Source: Ananas comosus (Eukaryota > Streptophyta > Magnoliopsida > Poales > Bromeliaceae). Taken from it: a stretch of DNA of 64,000 nucleotides. The stretch's first letter is position 1. The number at the start of each line of letters is the position of its first letter. Where the stretch lies: positions 5,940,516 to 6,004,515 of the forward strand of contig NC_033641.1 in NCBI RefSeq assembly GCF_001540865.1. Direction: 5' to 3'. Both the position numbers and the translations under genes were made by a program. Shown one piece after another: positions 9,641 through 22,869 of this stretch. The notes beneath the pieces were generated by a model. It ran no database searches. It saw only the letters and a list, made by a program, of their open reading frames with translations, and had not been told where the DNA came from.

Positions 9641-12480
9641 ATGGGGTGGAACTCATCAACACTCTCTAAGATATAAAATCTGTACTATTAACCCCTGCTA
9701 ACAGAGTCTAATCTATGAATACTAATACGAACAACCGGTAACACGAGTAAACGTGTTCGAACACTCTCAGCGAGGGATGTTCGGCCGTGAGGCCTCAATC
9801 GGGTACGATGTCTACGAGCGGGTACGACCTAACCCACGGATGACCTAGCGGTACCCTGTCCGAGTAAGGATCTCCTTTTTATAACCTAATGCTCCGGTAA
9901 TCCGCCGTGTTCGGCCTGATGTGAACACATCCAGGATTATTTAACTTGATACCGTAGGTTTTCAATTAGTTTGAACTGTAATACAATCCGTGTGATCACT
10001 CAACTATAGGAAACTGTGATCAACTACGTATGGATTTTCTACCTGTATGACCACCAACCAATGGGATACAATGCTGAATTACGTAAGTATCATTACCCTA
10101 TGAGAACACCTTGTAACAACGTAACTGTTGGTATCATCCATCTATTGGATGTAAATACTATTAATTGTATCTTCCTATCAAAGTACTACTGATATCGTTA
10201 CATTACAGTTGCTGTTACACTCTGATTATAGTATTATTAACAAGTATCTAATTTACACCTCCTCGTAAAATAACAACGTATATGTTAATGAATATGTATA
10301 CTAACATTCATTTCTTAAGTATATGTACAATTTCTGTAAAGTATATCTCCGTACTATATCAACCTTGATAAGATAACGGCCAACGTAAATGTAATATATG
10401 AACAGCATAGTATAGGTACGGAGTCAACTGGATCACCACATAAAGCGGTGATAGCCGCCGAATGAGTGACTTTTGATAACAAATTATCAAGAGTGGGGGT
10501 AACCAACCAATAAAAAAAGTCTCGGAAGGCGCTGCCCTTTACGATCCCTAGCACCTTTCCTCCGTCGCTGATCGATCTCGGAGTGCTAAAATACTATCTA
10601 CTTGGCTACCTTAATAAAATTACCGAATCAAGACACCACATATAACATGAAATACACTCTAAGAAACATAAGTACACCATGGGAACTAATTTTGTAACAT
10701 TAGAACTCTTCATGATCAAGATCTTAAAACATAGATCGACCACATTCAAAAACGAGACTAATGGTAATAATCCTACCTAGTATGATAACGAGAAATACTA
10801 ACAACATCTGCGGAACACATGTAACCCTAAAAAACCAATGTGTCATCCAGACACGTGCGTGGATTGCCCGAAAGCGGCACCAGGACCCGCACTGTGCATC
10901 AGTTGATACACACTGTCGCCGGGCTATGGATGCCCATCCCGTCTCCAAAACCAGCTTCGCCATCAGGCTCGAACCTGGGCCCTTGCACCCTACGGTGCAC
11001 AACCTGGCACACTAATCATAATGTGGCACACACATCACCTGGGTTGGGTTCTTGTACTCCACCAAACCCCAGAATCAACGAGAACCAACATCACACACAT
11101 GCTTCAGAGTTAACTTTTGAAGCGGGTCACTACTAACCAGATGAGAACGCTCCCTCTCTGCCCAAATCCGCCATCCACATGCAACCTAACCGCCAGACAT
11201 CTGGTGGGCACTATTGACTCTACTCGCCAAACCAGCTATTGATTCTCAGGCCAACATTAATCTCGTGAGCACTAACTCTCTACGTGGGCACTTTAACGAA
11301 AATACATTACGACCACTAGCTTAGGCTCACTTAAGGGATCACCCTACCATTTACGTCTCTTCTCAACATGGACCGTTACATCTAAGAACTTACAGGCCTT
11401 ACCATTTCATGGTGAGAAACCTGAGAATACACTAAGCACCTCCAGATGGGTACACATAACACATCACTACCACCTGGTAAGCTGATCAACCACATAAAAA
11501 CAATCTAGGTGTGGTGCTCCTACTTCCCATCAGGACTAGAGCTTCCTTTTACCATAGGTCACCGTAATTACTCTATTCAGAAAGCGTACGGCCAATACAC
11601 ACGGATCACTATCCCCTTACGCCCCGCTCTAGTGCGTTCTCCGTGTAGCTAGGGGAATGTCGTAAGTAGGCCTACCGCGATTCTACATGCTCGTTATAAC
11701 CACTGGACCCTATTTCTTTCTACAACCAGTGAAACACTGCGTTACAACCACACGGTTGTTCAATTCCACCTTGTAGCTGAGGGTTGTTCTTTTGAAGTTC
11801 CAAATAGTTAGGAGCGCACCTTCACCCTCCTTCACAGCGAGGGGCTATGTAACCCCACTTCAGCCTCTTGCTGATCTCAACCCAGGCCTACACAATGCAC
11901 TTCGGTTCCTCTTCCCAGTACAACGAGCCGTCTCCTACGACTGCCGCGTCAGAGCCGTTTTCTCAATACGGCTGTTTGTGGCAACTTCGGAACTCAAACG
12001 CCACCCACTGTTTCACAAGAACTTTTAGAGGGGTTACGCTCGGCACTTCGCCAAACCTTACGCTCCTTTCGATTCAGGAGCGATACAACCTGGTCCACTC
12101 TAACACCTAGCCCAACCGGGACAGCGAATAGCCAATCGCAACGGTGGATATGAACGCTCTCACGTGTTACATAAGGTACACAAATGTGAGGCGTTCATAC
12201 AGAGGTTAAGATGCGTACATGAGGTCATACATGACGGGCTTGAAGCTCTCCTATAGTGTAAGCTCCTCAAGGGCCACACGCATGATCGAGCACTCTTCCT
12301 CGATGCCTTAGCACACTAGGGCATACAATTTCAAGTTACCTCATTAGTTTTGCTCGCTCTTCGATGAACCCTCGAGTGCTTACTCACCGCACTGTCCATA
12401 GGAATAGAGAAGGGTCTCAGATTAACTCCATACTGAAAATTTAAAGCTACTGCTTTGAAAAAAATTCCCACCCTCCTACA
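9641..12480. other. decayed repetitive DNA, possibly an old gypsy LTR
   Basis: GC content is higher than in the flanks and there is no long frame on either strand. The layout (short blocks such as 'gagggatgttcggccgtgag', then long mixed sequence) recalls the bodies of the Tekay-type LTRs elsewhere in the window, but I could not find TG..CA ends or a target duplication. Frames of 60-100 codons here do not resemble known proteins. Confidence 0.4.
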
Positions 12481-14373
12481 TCACATGGCTTAGGAACCAC
12501 GCGGCTTGTTTTGAAATCAATTTAACTGGTTTCACATCATGACCTGCGAAACCTCTTCAAGTAATTTACAAAGCTCACTCACGAAGCCTTACCGAATTCA
12601 TCTACAAACCTGCAATCTCTCGTTTCAACCATTTTAAGGTTCAAATGGTACGACCTACAATCACGTTTTTGCGGATCTTGTCTAAACCGCTACTTTTTCC
12701 CTATATTTTTAATGGTTTGATGATAAATTCTTAGAGTGGTAGTAACCTTCGTACAAACCGTTTATAATTTTTTATTTTATTAAAAAAAATGTGATATAAA
12801 TTGTAGAACTTTTTGAGTTATTATACATTTTCTTTTTATAAAATAAAAAAATGACAAAAATAGCGGAAAATTTTTTGATGAATAAAATTAAGAATTAATT
12901 TTTTTTAATATGATTAGTCTTTTTCTTTAAAAGTAAAAAACTAGTTTCTTTTTTTTTTAAATAAAAAATTTTAGTTTGACTCTTTAATAAAATTTCGTAT
13001 TAATTTTTGAAGAGCAGGAGGAGGAGGCCGGGGTAGAGATGGCGGTGACGGCGACCGTAGGGAGAGGATGATAAGAAGAACGGTGGTACCGGCAATCAAT
13101 CTCACCAACAACAGTAGTAGCAGCCATCATCGTCGTAGCCAACCCAGAGCAACATGCGAGATCAGTAGGAAGAGGCTTTCGAAGAAAACTAATAACTAAT
13201 AATTATACATAACTGAACAGTAGTAGCCATCGTAGTTGCGCAACCGTAGTAACAATAGTAGCAGTAGTCTCGCTCTCCCTCTCCCTTCCCTCCTCCCTTC
13301 CCCTACCTTTCCCTCCTTCTCCTCTCCCACCTTTCCCTCATGCCTAATCTTCCTCTCCCTCATCCCTTCCTCCTCTTTCCTTTCCCTCCTGCCTCATGTT
13401 CCTCTCCCTCATCCCTTCTCCTATCCCTTGTTCCTTTTTTTTTTTGTGCCTTCTCGCTCCCCGCCCTTTCGTTTCGCTGGTTATTATATAAAAGATTTCA
13501 AAAAAAAATTAGCATTTTAATGAGATTTTTTAGATATAATATCTCATTAAAAAAATAAAATAATTTGATTTTTTGTTTTAAAAAATCTTTTGTCCTATTA
13601 AACCATACGAAAGGTTTCTCTGGGAATTCATCCACTATAATGGCTTCCGTACGTGATCATCTCTGGAGAAGCGACCTTCGTGGTCCACTAAAACTCGGTC
13701 TTGTTTTTCTGTCTACTTTGTAAGCTGACAACTGAGTTTCAACTTCTTCGTATGTTCCCTTGTGCGGAATTCATCAATCAATATATAAGTAAATGTTGGT
13801 AAAAGCATGGGTTTTCGATACGTATTCGTGTTTAATAGTTCAGGAATATTAATTTCTTGTGAAGTTAAGTTGATGGATACCAAATCGCGTAAAAGTTAAA
13901 CCATGAAATATTAACTTTATAAAATGAAATGATGGTACACTAAAATGAAAATAGAGCTACAATTTGGATGGCAATTTAAATATTTGGAGTTCTGTTATTT
14001 TATTATATAAAATGTTTAGAATCTCACCGTTTAATATCATAAAATGATGCGATATAAAAGAAAATATATCGGCGGAATATTAAACATTTTATATAGTTAA
14101 AATATTGGATGAATTGCTGTCCATAATTGCCGTTCCATTTTTATTCTCCCCATGATTATATGGGAATTTCTTAAAACCTGAAAGAATAAATAGGGAGATT
14201 TTTTCGATTATAATTTTTATTTTCTAAGGTTTTAGAAAGTTTATATGAAAATCTTAATTTAAGATGATCTTTATCGGCAATAGGTGAATAGGGATATTTT
14301 AATAATAAAACAGGAAAATTTATATAAGAAGATGGCAATGGTTGAAAAGAATAAATAGAAATTCAATCCCTGT
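12481..14373. other. no gene recognised; pyrimidine tract at 13255-13445
   Basis: AT-rich sequence with short T and A runs. 13255-13445 is dominated by CCCTTCC/CTCCCT words, giving Pro/Ser/Leu-rich frames that I regard as low complexity. Confidence 0.6.
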
Positions 14374-14473
14374 NNNNNNNNNNNNNNNNNNNNNNNNNNN
14401 NNNNNNNNNNNNNNNNNNNNNNNNNNNNNNNNNNNNNNNNNNNNNNNNNNNNNNNNNNNNNNNNNNNNNNNNN
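14374..14473. other. assembly gap (100 N)
   Basis: Exactly 100 N, the usual placeholder for a gap of unknown size. Confidence 1.
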
Positions 14474-15541
14474 AGTAAATTGATAGACTTCATACAGTTT
14501 AACAAAATTATTGAGTCACATAAAGTTAAAGAAATTACTGGACTTTTAATCTATCGCTGCGTTTTGGAATAAGTGAAATTTTCGGTCATTCAATAATCAT
14601 ATACAAGTTAATGTAATTAATTATATCTAGAGTAGCCACAGAGCACCTAGTCTATATATATGATCACTTATGGTATTTTATAAGATGATATTGATTTAAA
14701 GTTAACCCAAAAATTCATATGGATCCTAATTTATTGTTAAAATAGTCATTCAAGATGTCAAATAAGGTTATTGTATTTTCATTATGTCGCAGGAGTAGCC
14801 ACAGCATCCTATAAGATAAGAAACATAACATAAGGTATTCTGATATTGAATAAAGTTTGACTATTTATTGCAGTAATAAATTAATTTTCTGAATGTGCTG
14901 AAAATAAGATAGTGAATTGAATTTCTAGATAGCGAGTTTCTTATGCCCACAGGTATAGAATATCTTGTTGTTTTAGAAATTTTTTTCTACTAGTCTTATT
15001 AATGAAAGTAGATCGAATTCTATGCGTGTAGCACTCTGGCCAGCAGGATAGAGAATTATCTAATCTAAAGATTATTAATCTTATACGTAACGATAAAGTT
15101 CATACTTCCTTTGTTTTTGCAGCTTCTTTCCCCTCTTTACTGCCATTTCTTAAGATGATTCTTGTATTCCCCTATGCTTACTGGGACAATTATTTTGATT
15201 AGAAAGAAATATATCTCTTTCACTTTGGGTTATATATTTGACTTGGGCTTTGCGCATTAAGCAACTGCTAAGATAGTGGGGGCCAATGAACTCCACAGCA
15301 GGAATTCCGCGCGAGGAAAATAGAGCGATCCAACCGCTTAAAGTTTGATGCCAATAAAGCAAGGTATTCAAAAGCATAAGGGACGATTCCAGAATGTGAT
15401 AATGCCAAAGGAGTATCCTAAAGGCTATTCGAGAAGCAGTTTGTCAGCTCGCTATAAAGTTTGGCGCTCAAAAAGGGCATTGAAACTATCTATATTTGTT
15501 ATGAATCACATTTAGTTAAGTTCCTAAAACACAGTGGTGGA
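14474..15541. other. no gene recognised
   Basis: AT-rich. The words 'gagtagccacag' recur at about 14630 and 14793, each followed by similar AT-rich sequence, hinting at an old tandem duplication. A 75-codon frame on the minus strand at 15150-15377 has no family I recognise. Confidence 0.5.
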
Positions 15542-15546
15542 TTGAC

Positions 15547-18209
15547 TGTCACGCCCCGGGATCCCTTTCAGTTTAAAACAAAGCGAAAAGCGTCTGAATT
15601 TTTTTTTTGAAAACCTTGACCCCAGAGTATGCCAGATCCGCCCAGAATACAGGGATCCAATTTCACAGATCCCGACAGAGTCTCCCTGTATTTGCACGCC
15701 GTCGATCAAATATGCACAGTAAACAGAACCAAGGATACAGACCACACACCAAGATGAACTATAAAGATAACTATACATTCATACATTCACCATTTAATCA
15801 ACAGTTTTAACATTCAAGGTTTTAAAACAAAATCCACAAAATCTTTTGAAAAAACTGTTTCCTACAAACAGAAACTTTTATTCTTTAAAAAACGCTACGC
15901 ACGAGGTAGAAAACCTTTTATTTTAGCAAAATCCAGAATCCACATTTTCAAAGTAAATAAATACTGAACCAATAAACTAAACTAAACTATATATCAACAA
16001 AATACCAAGGATAATAAACTAAGATCGAAATAACCTGTACGGATAGCCTATCGACCGCCTACACACATACTCACGTCTCGTCGGCCCACTAACCGTCTCG
16101 CCCGCGATATCCTGAAAAATGGTGGGGGAGGTGAGAACATGTACACATGTCTCCCCCTCCCAGTGGGTACCCGCAAGCCGAAGAACGGAGGAGTACCATC
16201 ACCTGGATCAGGAAGAGAGCTATAATCTAACAACACGGAGAACTAGATAGACATACAGTACTGGTAAGCCTAAGATGCTGATAAAGTAGGACTGACAAGT
16301 ATACGATGCAAGGTAAATAACAGTAGCTAGCAATAATAGATAAGGATGTTTACGAAATAAGAACCACAAGCTAGCTGTATGCATGACGTCAAACATGACG
16401 ATAAGCTCAAAATACCAATCTCTGCGCCTATTGGCCGAAGACCTCTAGGCCCATGCCATGCTCCAACCCTGTACCTGACCCTCGCAATGAAGCCCCTGGT
16501 TCAGAAGCACAGTACGCGTGATTCCTCGCAATGAAGCCCCCTGGGTCAGACAGCAATCCCTCGCAATAAAAAGCCCTGGGCTGCACGGGTTGGCATCCAA
16601 CCACTCTTTTCCGGAAAAGAACAGCCTCTTGCGGTGGATCAGACGCTGGTGGTTCGTGAAATGCGTACCCTGCAGTGGCGATCAATATGTATTGCTCAAA
16701 GAATCTTCCCATCGCAACTGTAGCGACAATTCCACCCTCAAGGGCACACGCGACTGTATAGGCCATCAACAACTAGTCGGCTACGTATGTCAGGAGTAGA
16801 AACTGTAATCAATCGACCGAAAAGGTCATAGATATCAAAAATAGGGAACCGCCCAAGCCAATATCACAGATATTAAGCGAATAGATAAGTCGACTATACT
16901 CCTAAGCATGATATCAAATGGAACCATCGATGGCCGCGGGCCCGCATGGTGTCATGCATGTAACCAAACGACCCAATCCAGGTCACAAATATAGGATATG
17001 AACTCGACCAAGTCATGCACAATATATTAATGCTAACTACCGTCGGCCACTACCGACATGCCGACCCGCCATCAGGGTAGCACCGGACCTCAAAGTCATC
17101 GGTAACAACAGATAGTCAAGAACCGAACCAAGTCGTAGGTTACTGAGTACGAGGTACACAAAACTACCAAACCAGGTCACAAGTGTAGAATGCAAACCGT
17201 CGTCATCCAGGTCATGGAGATCACATAGGAGATCAACCAAATCCAATCATAAATATATAAACAGATAAAGTCTACTCGCTCCTACACATGATATCTACGA
17301 CCTGGCACAATTAATAGAGAGTAAAAAGAAACACATGGTGCAAGGCTCAAACATATATATGTAAACAGAATAAACACGCGTTTATGAGGTAATGGAACGT
17401 CACCTCGAGCGTTGCACATCACTGTTACAACGTCGGAATGGTCGAAAGTACCCCGTAACGTATCTGACGAAAGATCTCTCGACTGTGAGGCACGTGCAAC
17501 CCGAACCACGAAATGTCCAACAGGGTTAAGTCTAACCCATGACATGAAAAGCTAACTCACGACCCCCTGCTCACCAGAACGCATGACCGGTTTCCCAAAA
17601 TCGCATTACTGAAAGTAAACGTAAGTCCGAAAAAGCCGGCACCCGGAACTTCACCGTCGCCCACGCGTCGCACCCACGGGCGCGGTCATTTCCATAACCC
17701 TCAGACGACGGGTGACAGACCAAGCAGCGCAGCGACAGCTGACATATCAGCCCACGAGGCTCCGTCGGGTTGAAAATCTCGGAGCGCGGAACGCGTTCTA
17801 AGTGTCGGCCGATTTCGCAAAAACGCCTCCGGAATTCACTTTCGATTTTCCGCAAGGGCTTGGGGCCTTTGGACGATCAAGTCCAGAAGGTTACCTCAGC
17901 CACAAAATCGCCTGACAAACATACATCACAGAGAGATCAGAAACCCAAAAGCGTCCATACCGAATATCATGAGAATCGCATCAATTCATGTGATTTTAGG
18001 CTTTCTGGACCGTGCACCGCAAACCAGAGGTCATTCAATCCGACCGCGTCACTCGCTGGCACAGGTTTCAGCATGTTCGGGACGGCCGTGATACCTTTAC
18101 GGAGCACTGCCCTGCACTGGGTGCGCGCACCGAGCGATGTGAATATTCAAGATAAACTGCGCGCGACAGCGCGAAGATTCGGAAACTGAACTCACAACCA
18201 GGGACATCA
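15547..18209 (-). mobile_element. gypsy solo LTR (2.66 kb)
   Basis: The unit begins 'tgtcacgccccgggatcc' and ends 'gggacatca', giving TG..CA ends, and is flanked by the identical 5-bp repeat TTGAC at 15542-15546 and 18210-18214. The 'tgtcacgccccg' start is shared with the LTR of the element at 43392-53521, where it is the 3' end of an LTR transcribed on the minus strand; the orientation is inferred from that. No internal region is present, as expected after recombination between two LTRs. Frames up to 139 codons inside do not resemble retroelement proteins. Confidence 0.8.
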
Positions 18210-18214
18210 TTGAC

Positions 18215-18928
18215 GCTTTCTAAAATTTTCATGATCACCTTATATATGTTTAGAGCAATAATGCAAAAATATACCGCAAAATATTAAACTAAACATACAA
18301 CCTTATATCATGAATAAACAAATGAGTAGAACAGAAATTGTATATAACAAATACCAAAAGTTATACATATCTTTAATATATAGACTTCTTCATAAATAAG
18401 TCACATCATAAAGAAAATTATTAAGTAAAACTATATTTCATTATTTTCATTAAAATAAATAAATAAATAAATTCGACCCCGCATGGGGGGCCACACATGG
18501 CAACCCCACAGTCGGTTGCAATCTACAACCCTTCTTTTTTTTTTTCTTTTTTTCTTTTTTTTTTGGATTGCCACCTAGGCAGCCCTATTAAGGGCTGCCT
18601 AGTGCGGCCCTAAAGGGGGCCGCTTTATGCGGCCCTTTGTGGGCCGCGCCAGGTGCGCCTAGGTGGCGTGGTGGCGCGAGTCTACCACGCCGCCCGATCG
18701 TCCTTATTATTATTATTATTTTTTTTTTTTTTTTTTTGCTTCTTGATCGCTCAATGCCATCAGATTGGTGACGATCGGATCGGTGACGTCGTTCTTCCGA
18801 ATGCCGGTCTCAATTAAGATCGGCCGACGTTACCAATAATGCAAACCATCGACGAATTTATTTATTTATTTACAGAAAACGAAAATCAAACTAAATCCGA
18901 AAAGAAACAAAAATCCAACAAAAGGTTC
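18215..18928. other. AT-rich spacer and hairpin-rich GC block
   Basis: 18215-18470 is AT-rich without features. 18540-18690 carries poly-T runs and several short inverted repeats around 'gcagcccta/agggctgc' and 'gcggcccta/gggccgc'. If the LTR at 18944 is real, about 18740-18928 is its leader on the minus strand, with a possible ATG at 18757 (reading MALSDQEA) that runs into a poly-A tract. Confidence 0.45.
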
Positions 18929-18941
18929 GGCTCTGATACCA
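18929..18941 (-). other. primer-binding site, tRNA-iMet type
   Basis: On the minus strand this reads 'tggtatcagagcc', the plant initiator-tRNA-Met primer site, two bases from the LTR end at 18944. Confidence 0.7.
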
Positions 18942-18943
18942 CA

Positions 18944-19322
18944 TGTTAGAAACTTTATGAGAAAATAGATCGTGCCTTCTGCCATGATTTCGATTTCTGT
19001 ACCCGATTTGTAAGCGGCGATTCTTGCTCGTGGTTCGTCCTCGTTCGTGATCTGCAAGAAGACGGGACGTTTCAAGTCTAATTCCCTTATCCCCGGAGAT
19101 GGAGCCGTCACAGACTATTGGATTAGGGTCAGACCGGGACTCCCGTATGTTACATATTTATATATAACTTGATATAAGGATGTTAAATCACGTCCGTCCA
19201 TCAAGGACGTGTCCAGATACATCATAACCGTAAGAGCTAAAATATCTTTATAGATCGACTTAAATAAATTGACCGTATCTTTATGGATCGCCTTGAATAT
19301 ATCACGTGGGCCACATCCAACA
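18944..19322 (-). mobile_element. copia-like LTR, single copy
   Basis: TG..CA ends ('tgttagaaac' to 'cacatccaaca' on +) enclose 379 bp. A primer site abuts it on the left, so this is a 5' LTR read on the minus strand, starting TGTTGGATGTGG. A minus-strand TATA-like box lies at about 19155-19166 and a CACGTG at about 19304. I see no matching 3' LTR or polyprotein, so the element is truncated or largely deleted. Confidence 0.6.
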
Positions 19323-21757
19323 AAAAGTGTTACCCCATAAGTAAAAAATGAAAGAATTAAAAAAAACAGAGAACGCATGTAATAATATATGGTATACTCA
19401 CGTATGCAATAACTTCTTCTCATTCTTCTTATAATTTGTGTTGCTTCTTTATGTAATATACATACTCTTATTGATTTACTGTGGTGGTGTTCTTCCTAAT
19501 TTACTATGGAGTGTTATGACTGTTGTGATGATTGCTTAAGAACATTATTTTTGTTTGCTTCAAGTGTCATGTCTATTGTATTTATTTACTTCTTTACTTA
19601 TTACTTTTCTTTTCTCTTTTTTTCCCTTTTACCCTTCTACGTAGGTGCTGCTTCTTTTGCTATCGCTTTTGTCACTTATGTTGCTTCAAAACCAAGTACG
19701 TATTCTCCATATTTTTCTTACGTTTTGTCTTTTTAATAGTTATATACTTTCATAAAATTCGCATCGCTTGGGTTGTATACTATGTGCCTTTTCCACTTAA
19801 TTACTCTTCTCTTTGCCTTTCATCCATTGTGGATGAAAAGTATTTGATACATTTGCTAAATTCTTAAGGACCTCTCATTGTTAGTTCATGGGAATAGACG
19901 AACAAATTTGATTAAACAGATCTCTACAAGTGTGTCTTACTGAATCAGTGTCCTACTAATTGACAATTATTATGCCATTATTTTTTTGGGTATATTCTGA
20001 AATTCAGCGAGAGTGCTCTGTGAATTTGTCTTCACCCAAAAAAAAAAAAAAACAACGTTCCATCAACATAGTGTATGCCTTAGGCTACTACGGAATTTCG
20101 AACAAGTCTCCTGCCATTTCAAATATGATTCAACACAAACCGACATCCCACAATTTCAAACGTGAATAAGTCCAGGTCAGCCTCTTGTCATTTTTAACAT
20201 GACCATTAGGAGGCAGAATGTTAGTGCCTTTAAGCTAATGCTGTCCTCATGCGATTTGCACTGCGTGTCCATAGGCTGTTCATAATTCCTCATTCATCAT
20301 TTACAAAGCCCAAACCTGGCTCATTTATTCTTTTAGTATGGCTTGAACCAAAACTTTCTTCTCCCAAGTCTAATCCAGTTTCAAGAATGAGCCCAGTCTA
20401 ATATTAAAACACCCTCAAAACAGGGAATATTTGCTAGTGATAATATTTAAGTCCACTAATTAGAATTTTACTTCCAAATTTTTGTGAATATATGCATTTT
20501 GGTTACTATTTTTCTCTGCATGTGGATTTTTGCAAAACATCGTGCATGAAAGAAAACAGCATTCCTCGAAAATTTTTGCTGCAACCTTCCCCTGTTCTTA
20601 GGCTACATGTAATTTGTAGGGGGTATCTCGAACTATATTGTGATGCTACTTCCATAATTGATGCCTACAGTTCACTCAGTTGTTTAAGATTATTACACAT
20701 GTGAATTAGATGTAAAATACTTCAAAATCTGCTGCTAAAGCACATTAAACTAGTGTCATTATAAATGATGTGGAGAGATTTTGACCTAACCTTATCATTC
20801 TTGCAACATTTTTTTATTCTTCTAATGACTCGGCGACTTATATTTTATTATGTTACAAGAAAGTCATGTAAAAAATTAAAATATTTAAACTTCTGACCAT
20901 AAAATATTTACGATTAAAAAATATAACAAAAATTGTTGCCCCATAAGGATAAAAAAAAAGAAAGAATTAAAAAACAAAGAATGCATATAAATTAGAAAAG
21001 CAGAAATTCTCCCAGATCATAATTTTAATTCTTGAGATGTGAAATTGTAAGCCTGCAATCTGTATCAAAGTTGTCTTAGTGTGCTTTATGAAGTCCAAAA
21101 ACATATTCAAGTCCTATAGACAAGCTAGAGCAATACAATTTCAGTTTTGCAAGTTTTCGGACATAGTGTATGCCTTTGCATATGCCCATGATAATATCCG
21201 AAGCCACGCTTCTTAATTTGATACTAAATGGTGTTGATTTTGGATTAATAACTCACTTTGTCGTATCTTAGAAATGCAGAAATTCTTCAATTCACAATTT
21301 TTACTCTTGAGATGTGGAATTGGAATCCAGCCATCCCTACCAAAGTTGTCTTAGTGTGCTTTATGAATGTTTAACCTCGATTCCCTATGCATGTTGTCAA
21401 GGTAACCCTATCAATAAACCCATCGTATATAAACCTCATTAAATACTGCTATTTTCCTATGAAGTGGAAGGATCTCTTGCGCCTTTCTAGATCTTATGCA
21501 AGATCGGCAAAACTGCACATCACTTCTACATTAACAATATGTCAGTATGTAGTATACTAAATTGAGTTTAGGACTTGATTGTAACAATTCAGAAAGTTCG
21601 GACCACAGATTATAGTGAATTAAAGTTTGAGGACCAAAGTGTCGCCCAACTCATAGTTTGAGACCAAATATGCAATTTACCCTAATACTAATAATAGTAA
21701 TTGACTCAACCACCCCCTCTTCATTATCTGTGCACATGTATGGTCTTTTCTAATTAG
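19323..21757. other. spacer with two dispersed direct repeats
   Basis: The block just right of the LTR (19329-19385, 'gttaccccataagtaaaaaa'-like) recurs at about 20933-20995. A second pair, about 20998-21092 and 21273-21365, ends in the shared 'agttgtcttagtgtgcttta'. Near 21600-21680 the words 'gaccaaa..tgcaatttaccc' look like a MITE end. Frames at 19506-19867 are hydrophobic T-rich translations and not convincing genes. Confidence 0.5.
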
Positions 21758-22869
21758 GTATAGGTAAGGAAGTGAATTCTCGAAATCCGAGAGTTATACT
21801 TCATCCAGGATCGACTAATTGTCGAGCGAGTAGGCTTCGGAGGAGCTAAAGATGTCCAAAACACAAAAAGTGCTTTGGAGTTGAGTCTGCAAGAGCAAAG
21901 ATGCAAAAATATGCATTTGGCAGGTTCTGCTCTCGGGGACCGGTCCCTGGCGGTGGGGACCGATTCCCGTAAGCAAGAATGCTGGTAAAGAAGGGGTCTA
22001 CGCTGAGTTGCGCTCAGGGACCGGTCCCTGGTAGGAAGGATCGGTCCCCATAGCTGAGGTTGCGGCGGACAGCCGATACAACCGGTCCCCTGGCCAGAGG
22101 GACCGGTTCCCGTAAGCGCAACCAGGTAGAAGGCTCTGGGGGACTTGTCCTTCATCGGGAGGACCGGTCCCTCCGCACGAAATCTGCCCAGGCAGAGTAA
22201 CTTGAGAGGAGCAAAAATGGAGGGGCTAAACTGAAAATGTGACATAAGTAAAGGGTATAGAGAGTAAAGGGCTCTCTCTCCCTCTCTCATTTCCACCCTC
22301 GCTCCCATTTCTCTCTCTCCCTCTCTCTCTCTAGAAAGAAAAAATAAAAGAAAAGGAGAAGGAAGAAAAGAGAAGAAGAAGAAGGAGGAGAAGAAGAAGA
22401 AAAAGGGGAGTTTGGAGAAGATCATCTCCACCACTCTTTTTTTCTCCCTCTTCATCCCTTTGGAGTAGCTCAAGAGGTAAGCTACTAAACCCTAACAATG
22501 GTAGAACTTAGGGTTTTGAGTTTTTAGCTTTTGAAATGAGGTCAAATGGACCTCTAGCACCATTAATGGTGGATTAGAGCTAGAGGCTAGAGTTTCATGG
22601 TGCTTTTTGCATGATGCCAACACTAGGGCACCCAAGTTGGGGTTTTTGGAAAACAATGGGTTTGATCTCACTTGTTGACATCTAAACCTAATTGCTAGGT
22701 GTCTAAACGCAGGGGCGAAGTCAGATTTTCAATTCGTCGAGCGGGTAAAAAGCTATTGACGAAATATAGCCGATTGAGCGCCGTTTTGGACCAAGGAGGC
22801 CGAGACATCATCGTAAAGTTCGTTGGGAAGTGTTTCTAGAACCTTCATACCTCAAAAGGTGGGGGGGGT

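Noticed and set aside
9641..12480. A further gypsy LTR or gene cluster
   Set aside because: Layout is suggestive, but no TG..CA ends, primer site, duplication or protein motif could be found.
21754..22473. 239-codon frame on the minus strand, and similar frames at 31745-32238 and 45489-45835
   Set aside because: They lie inside LTRs, follow the ACCGGT palindromes and CT tracts, and differ between copies of the same LTR.
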